From contig NC_135775.1 in NCBI RefSeq assembly GCF_028453695.1, positions 6,712,046 to 6,776,045 on the forward strand: a DNA stretch of 64,000 nucleotides, given 5' to 3'. Below the pieces are notes generated by a model, which worked only from the letters and a program-made list of their open reading frames with translations, was not told where the DNA came from and ran no database searches. Made by a program: the position numbers and the translations under genes. Origin of the DNA: Augochlora pura. Taxonomy: Eukaryota > Arthropoda > Insecta > Hymenoptera > Halictidae. Below are positions 12,942 through 25,800 of the stretch, one piece after another. Positions within the stretch are counted from its first letter, which is position 1; each line of letters starts with the position of its first letter.

Positions 12942-15900
12942 ATGTTTGACTGCTTCAATATGGCATATCAAGATAAGCGAAATGCACTTCAGTTGAACAT
13001 AAAAGGTAACAGAATTCAATCTGCTTATAGTTTTTACTAACAATATGATACTAAAATCGCATGTGTCATTTTAGTAAATAGTGAAAACTTATTACCACAT
13101 CCACAAAAGTGCAACGCAGGATCATTGCGGTATAGTTTGTTAAATTAAGTCTCTAATGATAATGGAAGAATACGTTTTCTATCATTTTTAATATTTTCAG
13201 CATACCAGCTGATCCATCATGGCCAAAAATACCACAACGCAAATTAGTTGACGATTTCAGTGACACTGTTGAACCTCCATGTGTAATCACTTTAACTGGA
13301 TCACCAAGAAGTCGTACTATAGTCCAAACACCATTAAATCAGTAAGTATTCATTTTACATTTTTTCAAGTTTTAGATAAGTGAACTTATATATTCAAAAT
13401 TTTAGCTCTCCTAAATCTGCAGTAACAAAGGATAGTGCTTATTCTTCTTTTAATCATCAAAGAAATAATTCAAGCGCACACACATTAAAAAGACTCCCTG
13501 GTTATGTCGATCCTCGATTCAAAAAGTATTTTGTTTTCTTTCTACTTACAAGGCATAATTAGTTTAAAAAATTATTTATATTTTTTTTTATCAGAGTTAC
13601 AAATATTAAAAGGAACCACGATCTACCAAAGATAAAAATAAATCAAGGAGACATGCAGACCTTAGACAATAAAAAAATAATGAAGATAGTGCCAGAGAGG
13701 GACATTAATCAGTACATATAATTTTTAATTGAGAATATCCTATTATGATTATGATTATTATTATTATTATTGTGTGATAATTTTTATACAGCAATTAATT
13801 TATCAATACAGAGATCGAATGCAGGAATTGAACAGACAGAAATTATATGATACAAGTAAAATTGAAGGTCTAAATGTGAATGTGGTAAGTAAAATATACT
13901 TAAAAATTAGAATTAATTAATTTTAACAATATCTTATCAATAAATTGCATAAAAGGCTATCATTAGGACAATATAAGAATTCTATAGCAATTAGAAATAT
14001 AAATAGCAATGAAGAATCAATGTTAGAACAAAAGAAGAATGTGAACAATATGTTACAGAAAAGTGAAGACACTGAATTTGTAGACCAGATCGAAAATATG
14101 GAGAGCATAAGTTGCAATAAACATCAATCAAGGACATCGATGAATGACGCAAATGTACAAGTGGATGCAACTTCTTTACCAGTGCAAGTATGCATTATTT
14201 TGTTGACATTAAGAATAAATTTCCTTACTATTTCAATACGTTTAGGAAAATAATGGTCAATTGCTTTTTGTGATGGACTCAAAAGTACAACCACATCCTT
14301 TAAATGCAATACAACTTGACACGATTACTGTACCTCAAGAATATTTGAAACAGTTCTATAATGTGCAGGTTCCAATACTCGCTTACAAAAACATTCCAAT
14401 TCCAATACCTACTGTAGGAACTAACAATGTAATGCAACAATGTGCGTCTAATTCCGAACAGAAAAATGAAACATTAATTGCATTTCCATTAAAAGAAGAA
14501 GTAGTACATGGTGTGCATGCTCCTGATAATAAATCTATAAATCAAATTAAACAAACATCATTGGGCCAAACAAAAGAGGCAAACAAACCGTTAGTTTTAG
14601 AAGCCGATAAAGTTATAATTGAAGAGAAACATACTAGTAACAGTAAGGCAAAGGATGCATTAAAAGTACAAGATACTGTAACGAATGAAAATAAGGAAAA
14701 CATTATATATCCATCTAAGAATTTGGAGAGTTCAAAAGTACATAGAAAACTGCAAGAATCTAGTGATTCTGAATATTATATGCCAAACATAATTAAAAGA
14801 AAGATCCACAACGGCATATTACAGCATGCAGGAATAAAAAAACATGTTTGTAATACTAGTGGAGGAGAAACAACAGATTCGGAGTTCATTTTTCTAAAGA
14901 ACGTTAAAAAAAAAGAATCTAATGATGCAAATAAGCTTTCAACGAAACATCACAAGATTAATGCGTGCAGTTATGAACAACCAAATGTTATATCAAAAGA
15001 AAGAAATGATTGTGTTCAATCAAATAAAGGTATTTCTGATCAAGATCAGTCAAACCAAGAACATAAGAAATGTAATTATGAAACAAAAGCGAGGAATAAA
15101 TCAGAACAAAATTTATCTTGTCCAAGAAATGAGTGCACAAGGAAGCTTTATAGAAGCTCTGAGCCTTACATAACATTCAAGCAGAAGTTGACATCTAGGA
15201 AACTTTCTAGGAAAGCAAGAGTCTATCTTCAAAAAAATTCTCATTCTGCGTTAGTGGATTCTGATTACACGTCAGCGTGGCCCAATTGTCAATTCAATAA
15301 GTATAGATGTAGCCAAACAAATGTTCAAAAACATAACAATCGCAAGACAAAAAAGATGGATCATCATTCCAATGTCAAATTATCTGTTCATGAGAACCGT
15401 GCAATTGCACAAGTAGAGAATAATTTGAACTCTGTTGAACAAAGTTATTTTCAAAGTGATCAGAACCTAAAGACGTGTCGCAAATGTGATGTATCTCCAA
15501 GATCAAATACAAATGATACAGTCGAAAGTCCAAAAGGTATCCCTCCCAAAACCCAAGAATTACTGAATAAAAGTTATTGGGAATATTACAATAAATTGAA
15601 ACATAAAATAAAAAATACGGACAGTCTAGAATCACAATATTTGTATAATTTAACAATGGATATACCAAAAGCTACAAATGAAAAGTCAGATGAAGTATAT
15701 GATAAAAGTTGTCAAAAACAATTACCCTTGAACCCTGAATTCCAAACATTGCAACAATGTTCAGCTCTGTCTAGCATGATTAATAAAGCATTGTAAATTA
15801 TATAAAAACTTAAGTTTTCCTAATAACAAATTATGTACTCGATTAATTAATTAATGATTTACGGTTTCCAGAGATGCAAAACTTCAATCCAATACTGTAC

Positions 15901-16468
15901 AAACAAATCATTTATATTTGAATGGAAATATAAAGTCATCAGCCGATCCTTTGGTTGACACACAAAATATAAGTACAATTAATGTGGTTCCAAACTGGAT
16001 TAACAATGATGAAACAGTATTTCAAAAAGTTAAATATCAAAAAACAAATGAAAATGATAAACAATATTTGGAACTTAAATCCATCAGTAAGTATTGAGTT
16101 ACTATTATTTACAATACATGTATATTTAATAATTGATACATATGATTTCCAGTCTTTTTTGGTGGCATGATGTATATTTTAATCATATTCCTACCAATGT
16201 TGTATGACTACTTCAATTACGAAGAGTACGATGATTATGAAAATTTGAGTTACTTAGAATTCATAGCTGATTACATTTTATCATCATTCAAAGAAGCATT
16301 TGGTGGCATCTTCAGTGGTATAAAACAAATTTTTTTCTTCCCAGTAAGAATAAAAATAAAACTACAATAATATTTATGCTTACAGTAAATTAAACTGATC
16401 ATATCAAATATTACATAATTTTATATCATTTTTAGCCTGCATGTAAAAAATGCAACAACATTGTATAA
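12942..16468 (+). CDS. Uncharacterised 904-residue protein with C-terminal membrane segment
   Basis: I do not recognise this gene. Ten exons join in phase: 12942-13005, 13075-13129, 13201-13341, 13406-13525, 13595-13711, 13956-14187, 14246-15792, 15872-16086, 16153-16343 and 16436-16468. The protein is basic and polar, rich in Asn, Lys, Gln and Ser, and looks mostly disordered. An early block, PADPSWPKIPQRKLVDDF, is more ordered. Exon 7 encodes 515 low-complexity residues. Near the C-terminus lies one strong hydrophobic segment, IIFFGGMMYILIIFLPML, followed by acidic and amphipathic stretches and a tail with CKKC. This suggests a tail-anchored or membrane-tethered protein, which is inference. 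The start ATG is the least certain junction. An extra 93-base candidate exon at 13792-13884 is out of phase. It lies tail-to-head after SLC35F5. Confidence 0.72.
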
Positions 16469-16671
16469 ATTAGCGATGATCATCGTGCCATGCTGAAGCT
16501 TTAAAACTATGGTTTTGTTGATATAAGTTGATATCTGTTTTTGTAACAGACACATGTTTTTATAATTGCATTTTCATCCGTGTACCTGGATTTTTGTATC
16601 TATTTACAATTAAATTGTGTTTTAAGATCATTTATTTTTAACTATCAACCAATCAATCCTTACTGATATAT

Positions 16672-16900
16672 ACAGGGTGTATCAAAATTATTGTAACTCC
16701 GAGAAATGAGAGATTCCTGAGGTCATTTGGAGTAACATTTTTCTTAGCAAAAATGCAATCCGCGACTTTGTTTATGAGTTATTAACGAAAAACAGTAGCC
16801 AATAAAAGGCGGGCGCGCGAATTTTCAGCTGTGGTTATGCTGTCTTGCTCACTGGCTATTTCCTCTCTTTGTCATTGACTATAAGAGCAGCACTATTCAG
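16672..16900. repeat. Interspersed repeat fragment, probably a mobile element
   Basis: The stretch opens with CAGGGTGTATCAAAATTATT, the style of terminus typical of short DNA-element repeats, and then shows GC-rich blocks unlike the surrounding DNA. From memory it resembles a repeat family seen many times in bee and ant genomes; this is unverified. The right boundary could not be fixed because no inverted copy of the terminus was found. It sits about 500 bases upstream of the IMP dehydrogenase start. Confidence 0.45.
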
Positions 16901-17407
16901 ATGTGAATCGTCAGCCAATCAGAGCACAGCAATTCGCTGCATTCTCTCAATCTAAGAGCCTCATTGCCCCCGGATGTGGTTCTTGAATTGAGAGATCAAC
17001 TTTATCAGTCAATAACAGCAAAGATAGAATAGCTCCTTTACTCTTGAACAGAACGAACAAAACGCTGGGGGAGGATATTCATTATTATTTGCAGAACTTA
17101 TGATTATCAACAAATTCATAGTAGCCACCTGGCATCGAACTATCAAACCACAAACGACAGCAGCGTCATCAGTATACGAGAAACGAAAACATAATTTACC
17201 CGCACACTACAAAGACACTGTACGCACGTTGATTTCGGTCATTTCGCCTGGCGATTCCGAGCGGATAACTACGGTGGGATTACCGTTGAAATATTTGTGC
17301 CAAAAGAACGTGAGCGGCGATCACTCGTACGCTAGTTACGTCTATCAATTATAATTTTAACGATTTTTAAAAAAAAAAGACTCGAAGTAATTAAAAAATC
17401 ATACAGA
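16901..17407 (+). promoter_or_regulatory. IMP dehydrogenase upstream region and leader
   Basis: The stretch precedes the IMP dehydrogenase start codon. The 84-codon open frame at 17100-17354 does not look like a protein and is probably leader or promoter sequence. An A-rich run at 17370-17379 lies just before the ATG. No TATA box or other element stands out. Confidence 0.4.
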
Positions 17408-19495
17408 ATGGTAGACTATGTTATCGGCAACAAGAAACCGGCGGATGTACCACTACCGGATGACGGACTTTCAGCAACGCAATTATTTGCCAACGGTGAC
17501 GGTCTTACATACAACGATTTCATTATTTTACCGGGCTACATTGACTTTACCGCCGACGAAGTTGAGTTAGTGTCACCGTTGACCAAGAGAATTCTCCTCA
17601 AGGCACCGCTTGTTTCATCTCCCATGGACACAGTCACAGAATCCGACATGGCTATTGCTATGGCTCTTTGTGGTGGAATCGGTATTATACATCACAATTG
17701 CACACCTGAGTACCAATCCAACGAGGTGCACAAGGTATATTCTATTTAAATTCAAATTGTTTTCCGTTTCTTCGGCAACAACCGCGCAACACTCCCATAC
17801 CATTTTGTCTACCGCGTCTTCAATTTCATAGTCATATGGCAATACAGGTTTCAAAATTCACTAATTGAGTAACATTGATTAACATCGTTAATGTAATTGT
17901 TCGATGCACGCTAACGATTAAAAATAATTAACCATAAAATAGGATGATTCAATCGATCGATTAATGTAGTCGCGATTAGAAATTATAAATATTAATCGTT
18001 GATCACCGATTTAAAATATTAATTGCTAACATAACTTTTTATATTGTAATAACACAAATCTGTTTTTACGAAAATTTCTTTATGAAACAAATTCCGTTGG
18101 GCCGTTAGTGCATTTATTTTAATCTTATTTGTGACCACCTTTTTGTACGTAGGAGGAGATAAAAATAGACTTTGTAAACATTAGAATTGTTTGAATTTTG
18201 TATACTATTACTATTGTGTAGTAGACATTTTTTTTCAATTGTGCTTCTAGGTGAAAAAGTATAAACATGGATTTATTAGAGACCCAGTTGTTCTGTCACC
18301 TCATCATACAGTCAGTGATGTTTTGAATGTCAAGTCTGAGCATGGTTTTTGTGGTGTCCCTATCACGGATACAGGCAAAGTTGGGGGTAAACTGTTGGGT
18401 ATTGTCACATCTAGGGATATTGACTTTTTAGAGAGTTCTCCAAATCAGCAATTAACAAAATTAGAAACAATTATGACAAAATTAGAGAATTTGATCACAG
18501 CAACTGCTGGTGTGACACTGCAAGAAGCAAATGTGATCCTTGAGAAATCCAAGAAGGGAAAGCTTCCAATTGTTAATGATAAAGGAGAACTAGTATCTTT
18601 GATGGCAAGAACTGATCTGAAGAAAAATCGGAGTTACCCAAATGCTAGTAAAGATGAAAATAAACAACTGTTAGTTGGCGCAGCAATAGGCACACGTAAT
18701 TCAGATAAACAGAGATTGCAATTTCTTGCTGCAGCAGGTGTTGATGTAATTGTTTTGGATTCCTCTCAGGGAAATTCTAAATACCAGATTGATATGATTA
18801 AGTACATTAAGTCGGAATATCCTGAGTTGCAAGTGATCGCTGGAAATGTTGTAACTACTTCACAAGCTAAAAATCTTATAGAAGCTGGTGCTGATGCCCT
18901 ACGTGTTGGAATGGGCTCTGGCTCTATTTGTATAACTCAGGAAGTTATGGCTGTTGGAAGACCTCAAGCAACTGCTGTATATAAAGTTTCAGAGTATGCA
19001 AGAAGATTTGGGGTACCCGTTATAGCAGATGGTGGCATTCAATCCATTGGTCACATCATTAAAGGCCTAAGTTTGGGGGCTAGTACTGTTATGATGGGAT
19101 CTTTGTTGGCTGGTACTTCGGAAGCGCCAGGTGAATATTTCTTCAGTGACGGTGTGCGCCTTAAAAAATACAGAGGAATGGGTTCTTTGGAAGCCATGAA
19201 TAGAAAAGATGCGCATGGTTCTGCAATGGATAGATATTTCCATAACGAAATGGATAAAATGAAAGTAGCTCAAGGTGTTAGTGGTTCAATAGTAGATAAA
19301 GGAACTGTTTTAAAATTCTTACCTTACTTGCAATGTGGAATTAAACATGGATGTCAAGATATAGGAGCTAGATCTATTTCTGCTTTACGAACCATGATGT
19401 ACAATGGAGATTTGAAATTTGAGAGGAGAACACATTCTGCTCAGCAAGAAGGAAATGTTCATGGTCTTTTCTCATATGAAAAACGACTGTTTTAA
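17408..19495 (+). CDS. ras: Inosine-5'-monophosphate dehydrogenase
   Basis: IMPDH oxidises IMP to XMP with NAD+, the committed step of guanine nucleotide synthesis in the cytosol. The Drosophila orthologue is raspberry. Two exons, 17408-17734 and 18251-19495, give 523 residues, close to the 514 of human IMPDH2. The N-terminal barrel strand YNDFIILPGYIDF and PLVSSPMDTVTESDMA are near residues 35-80. The regulatory CBS pair follows (HGFCGVPITD, SKKGKLPIVND). The catalytic loop GMGSGSICITQE carries the active-site cysteine, and the IMP-binding VPVIADGGIQ and GSLLAGTSEAPGEYFF follow. The C-terminus ends SYEKRLF. Nothing looks damaged. Confidence 0.98.
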
Positions 19496-20930
19496 TTAGG
19501 TAGATATTACATGAGCGACTTGAAAAGGTACCTGCATTTAATGGCATATAATTTGTCAATTGTGAAGAACTGGTTGTCGAATTATATGATGTTATGAAAG
19601 TGTTTACCAGAAGCTAGACTAATATTTTAGCAAAAAAAAGTTTTTCTTAATAGTAGACAAGTGTAATGTATTTTATGATTATTATACATAACACACTTCA
19701 TTTTAAATTTTAACTAGAATTCTATGTATAAAATGTTTTATCATGTACTTACATGACTTTGTTTAAAGTATAAGTACGTATTTCGTACGTATACATATAT
19801 ACAGGAAATACTACGCGATTTATTTTTGAGAAAGTACACTATCTATGGAAGTATGAAATTCTATAAAGAGTTTAAGTTACCTAATGTCTCTAATGTTTCA
19901 AAAAATTGTCACATGTACGTGTATATCATTCTTTAAGTAGTTTGTTCAGTTTACAAATTATACAATACCACAGCTACTATTCTATGCAAGAACAAATTGT
20001 AACTGTACAATATCGAGATATTTTTTCTTGCTGCATTCACTGTACCTGATTTATATTTCGAAAAATGTATAATTATTAAGGAGCCTCTAAAATTTCTAAT
20101 TAAAATTTCTAATGATATCCTAATGAAAGTCTTTAAATCTTATAAGAGAACTACTTTTTGAATATTCATAATGCGGCAAGAGAAATATAACGTTAGCATA
20201 TAGACAAATGTAGCAAATAGAAGAAATGCCAAACTGTGGGATCATTAAAAAGTAGATAGTTGATCAGGGTAATTACTTTTCAGCTGAATATTCATTCCTA
20301 TAACACCATAGAACAACAAAACCAAACCACTTTCCTAGATTTCTATGTTAATTTATCATGTCCTATTAATCTAAACTATCAAAATATATTTTTATGAACC
20401 TCATTTAACATAAATTATCTTTTCAAGATAACAGACTTAGATCCAAATATTTAAACTAAGTCAATTAATTTTGTAGTTTTAATACACTGATTAACGAAAG
20501 TATATTACTGCAATCTTTTATTATCTATAACTCTGAAATTTTATACTGGTATTGTTAAAATAAATTGTATATTTGAAATAAACCCATTACTATCGTTGAA
20601 AGGTATCTATTGCGTTTCATCATAATTAACTAATGTGTATTCATTCCTTAGCCAAGGTTGTCTCAGTGAATAATAAGATTGTAAGACTATTATCTAGTAC
20701 CTGCTACGTAGTTTTCTACGTCCTTATCCAAGGTTGTCTCAATTAATAGTAAGATCGTAAGACTATTATTTAGTCTCTATTACGTAGTTTTCCTTAGTTA
20801 TATATTTTAATTCAAATTTCGCGCTCACTTCAAACATAACCTAACACTTTTTCATACATAACCTACGCCTACGATCGTCGTACATCAATACAAAAAGTTC
20901 AAAAGTTAAACGTATATAACATTCGCAACC
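19496..20930 (+). other. IMPDH 3' flank and spacer before AIMP3
   Basis: AT-rich spacer holding the IMPDH 3' UTR and, near its right end, the AIMP3 promoter. The only structured element is a tandem duplication at 20645-20793, listed separately. No other gene or RNA was recognised. Confidence 0.5.
20645..20793. repeat. Two-copy tandem duplication, unit about 75 bp
   Basis: Copy one (20645-20720) and copy two (20721-20793) both contain the blocks CCAAGGTTGTCTCA, GTAAGACTATTAT and TACGTAGTTTTC in the same order and spacing, with scattered substitutions. A few bases of a third unit (TCCTTAG) follow. The copies lie about 140 bases upstream of the AIMP3 start codon. Confidence 0.85.
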
Positions 20931-21723
20931 ATGGTTCTGTGTCCCGTCCAATGTTTAGAAAAGATTTCAAATTATTTGGAGGTATCACCAGTACAGTCAA
21001 TAATGCATGACAATGTGAATAAGAGATTTTTATACAAATTGTTTTTGAATTTTCAAGGCGATTTATGTTATCGGTCCGTTTCATTTGATTTTTCCTTTTT
21101 TTTAGGTAGTTGGTATGGAACAAACATCTAATGAAAAGACTAAGACTGGGTTTAGCATGATGATTCAATTATTGACTGAGAATTCCAAATGCCCTGAAAT
21201 ATTTGGTAATAATAACGAGGAGGAAGCTTTATCGCGTCAATGGCTTGAGTATGCTATAGTCTGTTTTAATTGTGCTGACATTCCCGCTAACACGAAGAGG
21301 ATTTTACAGGTAATATTGATCCGCTTATTTATGTAACTATAATGAAAGAAAACAGAAATTTTATGAAGTGCAAACTTGTTAAATATTTTATTGACACAGG
21401 AACTAAATATTGCTCTGAGGGACAACACATATCTAAGTGGCACAAAGAAAACTATTGCTGACATAACATTGTATTATTTCCTACACCCAATAATGGTAAT
21501 AGAAATGAGCACTACATGATATGTAGGACAGGAATCCTTATAGATTACACAGATCAATCTAATCTATTTAACCTTCTTCTTTTTGTTGCAGCAAAAATTG
21601 ACTTACCAGGAAAAAGCTCAGTATGTACATGTGTCAAGGTGGTTTGATAATATGCAACAAGAGAAAAAGTTAAGGCAACAATTAGACATGATCTCATTTT
21701 ATCTGTTACATTTATTCATATGA
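20931..21723 (+). CDS. AIMP3: Aminoacyl tRNA synthase complex-interacting protein 3 (EEF1E1/p18)
   Basis: AIMP3 is a GST-fold scaffold of the multi-tRNA synthetase complex that contacts methionyl-tRNA synthetase. Four exons, 20931-20981, 21106-21309, 21400-21495 and 21592-21723, join in phase to 160 residues, slightly shorter than human (174). The GST C-domain signature is clear: SRQWLEYAIVCF near residue 58, then NTYLSGTKKTIADITLYYFLHPIM and YVHVSRWFDNMQQ. The N-terminal thioredoxin-like half is short, CLEKISNYLEVVGMEQ, as in p18. The first intron (124 bases) is placed by GAG|GTATCA and TTTTAG|GTAGTT. Assignment is firm from the C-domain; the first exon is slightly less certain. Confidence 0.92.
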
Positions 21724-22862
21724 ATTTTTAAATAATTTAAGAAATATCCCAGAAAATTAATGCAGTTTACTTGGTATTAAAATATGAAAAAATGTACAAC
21801 TTTTTGGACAAGTGTTTTTATTGCATATTCTCCTTCAAATAATTAAGAGCTGTGTTGAGCACTTAATACTTATCAGTTTTTAATAACAGTAGAAATGAAG
21901 ATGAGAAACAATAGTATATAACAAAACTTTATATACTTAATCCAAGTGAAGTATAAGTGGATTATTATATGTGTACCACTGCTGAAAAATGCTTACATAT
22001 CAATGTAATGCACTCCAAAGCTATTTATAACAATTTTAGGATTGAAGTATTAATTTCCAACAAAAGAATGGATTACTAGAAGTTTGTTTCATTCTTGTTT
22101 ATGCGATAATTAATGATTGCATACAATGTATTAATTTGTATTCATAATATTAAATGGTCGGAGTAAAGAGTCAAGTAAAAACAGCATGGCACGGAATGTG
22201 TTAAATTTATGTTAATGATTATTTATCAATACACAATGTATATCAATATAACTAATTACAGATTTAGATACACATTTATTGCTTTGCTATACTTTAAATG
22301 TTGCAATGCAAAATTTATTTCTATTTACTAACGTGGCAAAAATTAATAGATCACATATAAATTCAGCTGCTGCATTTTGAAAGGTAGCACAAAAGTTTTC
22401 AGTTTCCTTACCAACAATAAGAAAAATAATTGGTCGATAACAATCAATCGATTGCGTCGTTGCACTTCTTATAGCTGTCGATAGATGACGTTAAACTGCC
22501 ATTTCTACCATAAAGAACCAAAGATGTCCGTCACATCTGATTTCAGTTTCAGTCCAAGATCTGTGTAGTCCTTGGATTCTTGGACCAACGCGACTAGGAT
22601 AGCGATTTTCCTTTCGTTATGAGTATGAGAGATGTTTGAGTGGATTTCACGGTCGTCTGTGCGCGCGTCCACGACGAAAAATGCGGAATTTTCACGGGCA
22701 CCGCATATAATAACGCGTGCGCAATCAGAGTACTCGCGTATCGAGAAATTCTAACCATCGCCTAATTATTTTGGCCTAATCGCACTAGGTTCTTGTTCGT
22801 TTTCCCGTCGAAGTCACAAACGTTGTCACGTCTTAAAGAATTGCACAATAAACGTCGTTGAG
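21724..22862 (+). promoter_or_regulatory. Spacer, KIF21 promoter and leader
   Basis: The left part is AT-rich AIMP3 3' flank. From about 22440 the base composition becomes CG-containing and balanced, as expected for a broad promoter and 5' UTR leading to the KIF21 start at 22863. I found no TATA box at a sensible distance. Confidence 0.45.
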
Positions 22863-25800
22863 ATGGCTGATGACACAAGTGTACGCGTCGCCGTACGGTA
22901 AGTATCACAAATAATTTAGTACTGCTTGTTTTCAACAAATTTGAAAGAAGACGTTCTTCCATCGAGCAGGCCGCATTATTGCAGACTAAGATGTTTTACG
23001 CAGTGACAGCTTCTACCGCCAGCAATATTTGGTTAATTATAATCTAGGGACTGCCGCGAAATATCGTTCGAATTCAAAGTGTGACAATTTGCTTTTTAAT
23101 TATCATCCTATTTCATGTCGATTTACACACTGTCTGGACATGTTTGCCCGGTATACCTTATCTATTCCCTTGTTTTTTTGTATGTTTTTGTATCGATACT
23201 ACCGTTTTTACCAGTTTAATGAGTAGGGTTGCATCGTGTCGGCTCGTGTCACACTTTCACGATTTTAGAAAATTCTACTATCTAGACCGTTTCGCAATTT
23301 TGAAATGGTTCCGGGTTTCTCGTAACCGTAGCCGAATGATTATGCGGATTGCGACGCGGATTTTATATATACAGTTGTTCAGATCAAAGTTGCTGGCTAT
23401 TAGTTCCGAATATTGACATCAAATCAAATTTGTATCATTGTCTTTAGTTTTGTTTTCCGATCTATTTTTCATGATAAAATATATTACTATTATTTGATCG
23501 GTATGTTTTCTCTGCGCAGTAGTTCGTTGCAAACTTCAATCACATAATATCTCCTTTTAAAGAGTCAGGTGCGTAGGCATCATTACCGGTTGTATAATGT
23601 ACGCATATCCCGATCTTCGATGAATGAATTTTTTACCTCCCACTGCATTCTCCTTCGTTTTTGCGTAATCCTGTAATAGGCATCCGTTTGTTTGCATTTT
23701 TCTTGCACCTGTTTGTATCTGTTTTTATTTATTTCGCGTTGCGTATCCCCTCTTTCTTACCTTTGTGTGATTCTCGCGGGGTTTCCGTGAATGACACTCG
23801 ATAACAGCTGATGCACACAATGCAGACTGTAATATCTTTCCCGTTATAAATGATATAATACGCTCTCATATAGCTACACCGGTCGATTGTACTTCTTATG
23901 CATAAGTTATGAATAATCGAAGTTGTATGACTAAATCCGTCCAAAAGCGACAGTAGTGGTTTATTAATATTTATCAATATTTCGAACAAAAATTTCTAAT
24001 TGGAAATATTAATGCCTGATTGTGTATTGATAATTGATCTTTTTGAAATTACACTAAAATGTTCTATATTCTTAAAAAAAATATATTATTAAATAAAGTA
24101 ACATTTTATTGATTTATAATTGAAATTAAAATACTATTTCAACTAGATAAATTAATGTTTTGTTCTTAATTACAGAATAAGGCCTCAGGTAGCACGTGAA
24201 GTGATTGACATGTGTAGAATATGTACTCAAGTACCTCCAGGAGAACCCCAGGTCTTTCTTGGACCAGACAAGGCCTTCACATATGATTATGTTTTTGATA
24301 CTGGTTTTGGACAAGGCACAATTTATGACACATGTGTAGCAAGATTAGTAGAAGGTGCTTTAGATGGGTATAATGCAACAGTTCTAGCTTATGGTCAGAC
24401 TGGTTCTGGCAAAACTTATACAATGGGTACAGGTTTTGATGTGGAAGTTGATGAATCTGTTATTGGCATAATTCCTAGAGCAATTAAGCATCTGTTTGAT
24501 GGAATAGCAGAGAAGCAACAGCATGCTAGGGAACGTGCACAAATGCCTCCTGAATTTAAGGTGTGTAATAGTCTTTACTACTTTGTTTATTTAAAACATT
24601 GTTGATACTATAATTCATATTAATTTTCCAATAGGTTACTGCACAATTTTTGGAATTGTATAATGAAGACTTGAAAGATCTGCTAGAACCAGGTGGACCA
24701 AGAGGTGGGGCCCGCATTCATGAAGACACATCTGGCAACATTCACTTAGCTGGTGTTGAACCACGTGTTGTAACTAGTTTGGAACAAGCGCTCGAATATT
24801 TACGATTAGGAGCATTATCGCGCACAACTGGGTCCACACAAATGAATACTCAGTCGTCGAGATCACACGCAATATTTACTTTATACATAAGACAGCAAAG
24901 ATGCGTTAAAGTTGAAGATCCGGATGCTGATATTGATACAAGCGGAACGGAACCAGCAAACGAGTTTGAAACTTTAACGGCAAAATTTCATTTTGTAGAT
25001 TTAGCTGGCTCAGAAAGATTAAAAAGAACTGGTGCTACAGGAGATAGGGCTAAGGAGGGAATATCTATAAATTGTGGACTGGTATGGTTTAGACGGCTGT
25101 CTTATTTAAAAGAAATAGTATTTTCAATTTAAATAATTATTTCTTTTTTAAAAAATTATAGTTGGCTTTGGGTAATGTGATTTCAGCACTTGGTGACAAA
25201 ACAAAGAAAGCTTTACATGTACCATATAGAGATTCTAAATTGACTAGACTACTTCAAGATTCTCTTGGAGGTAGTATAGTATCTCATATACAAGAAAGCT
25301 TATATTACATGAGTATCTTTCTTATATTTTTTTAAATTATGCTTGATATTTCCAGGGAATAGTCAGACTGTTATGATAGCCTGCGTGTCACCAAGTGATA
25401 GAGATTTCATGGAAACTCTAAGCACATTAAAGTATGCAAATAGAGCAAGAAATATAAAGAACAAAGTTACAATTAATCAAGACATGAGTTCGAGAACTAT
25501 AGCATCTTTAAGAAGGGAAATACAACAACTTCAATTAGAATTAATGGAGTACAGACAAGGTGTTTACACAGAATATGAAATACTTAAAATATTATATAAA
25601 GCGATTATATTAACTCTAATCTGTTATATGTTACCTTAGGCAAAAGAGTTGTTGGCGAAGATGGTGTTAATGATGCATGGCATGAAAATCAAATGTTGAA
25701 TAGTGAGCTACAAAGTCTACGTACTAGAGTCAAAGCTCTTTCAGAGACCGTTGAAGCATTAACTGCGAAGAACGTTCTCCTTCTAACAGAAAAAGCTGCT

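Noticed and set aside
17100..17354. 84-codon frame upstream of IMPDH
   Set aside because: Not protein-like, in another frame from IMPDH and located where the leader is expected.
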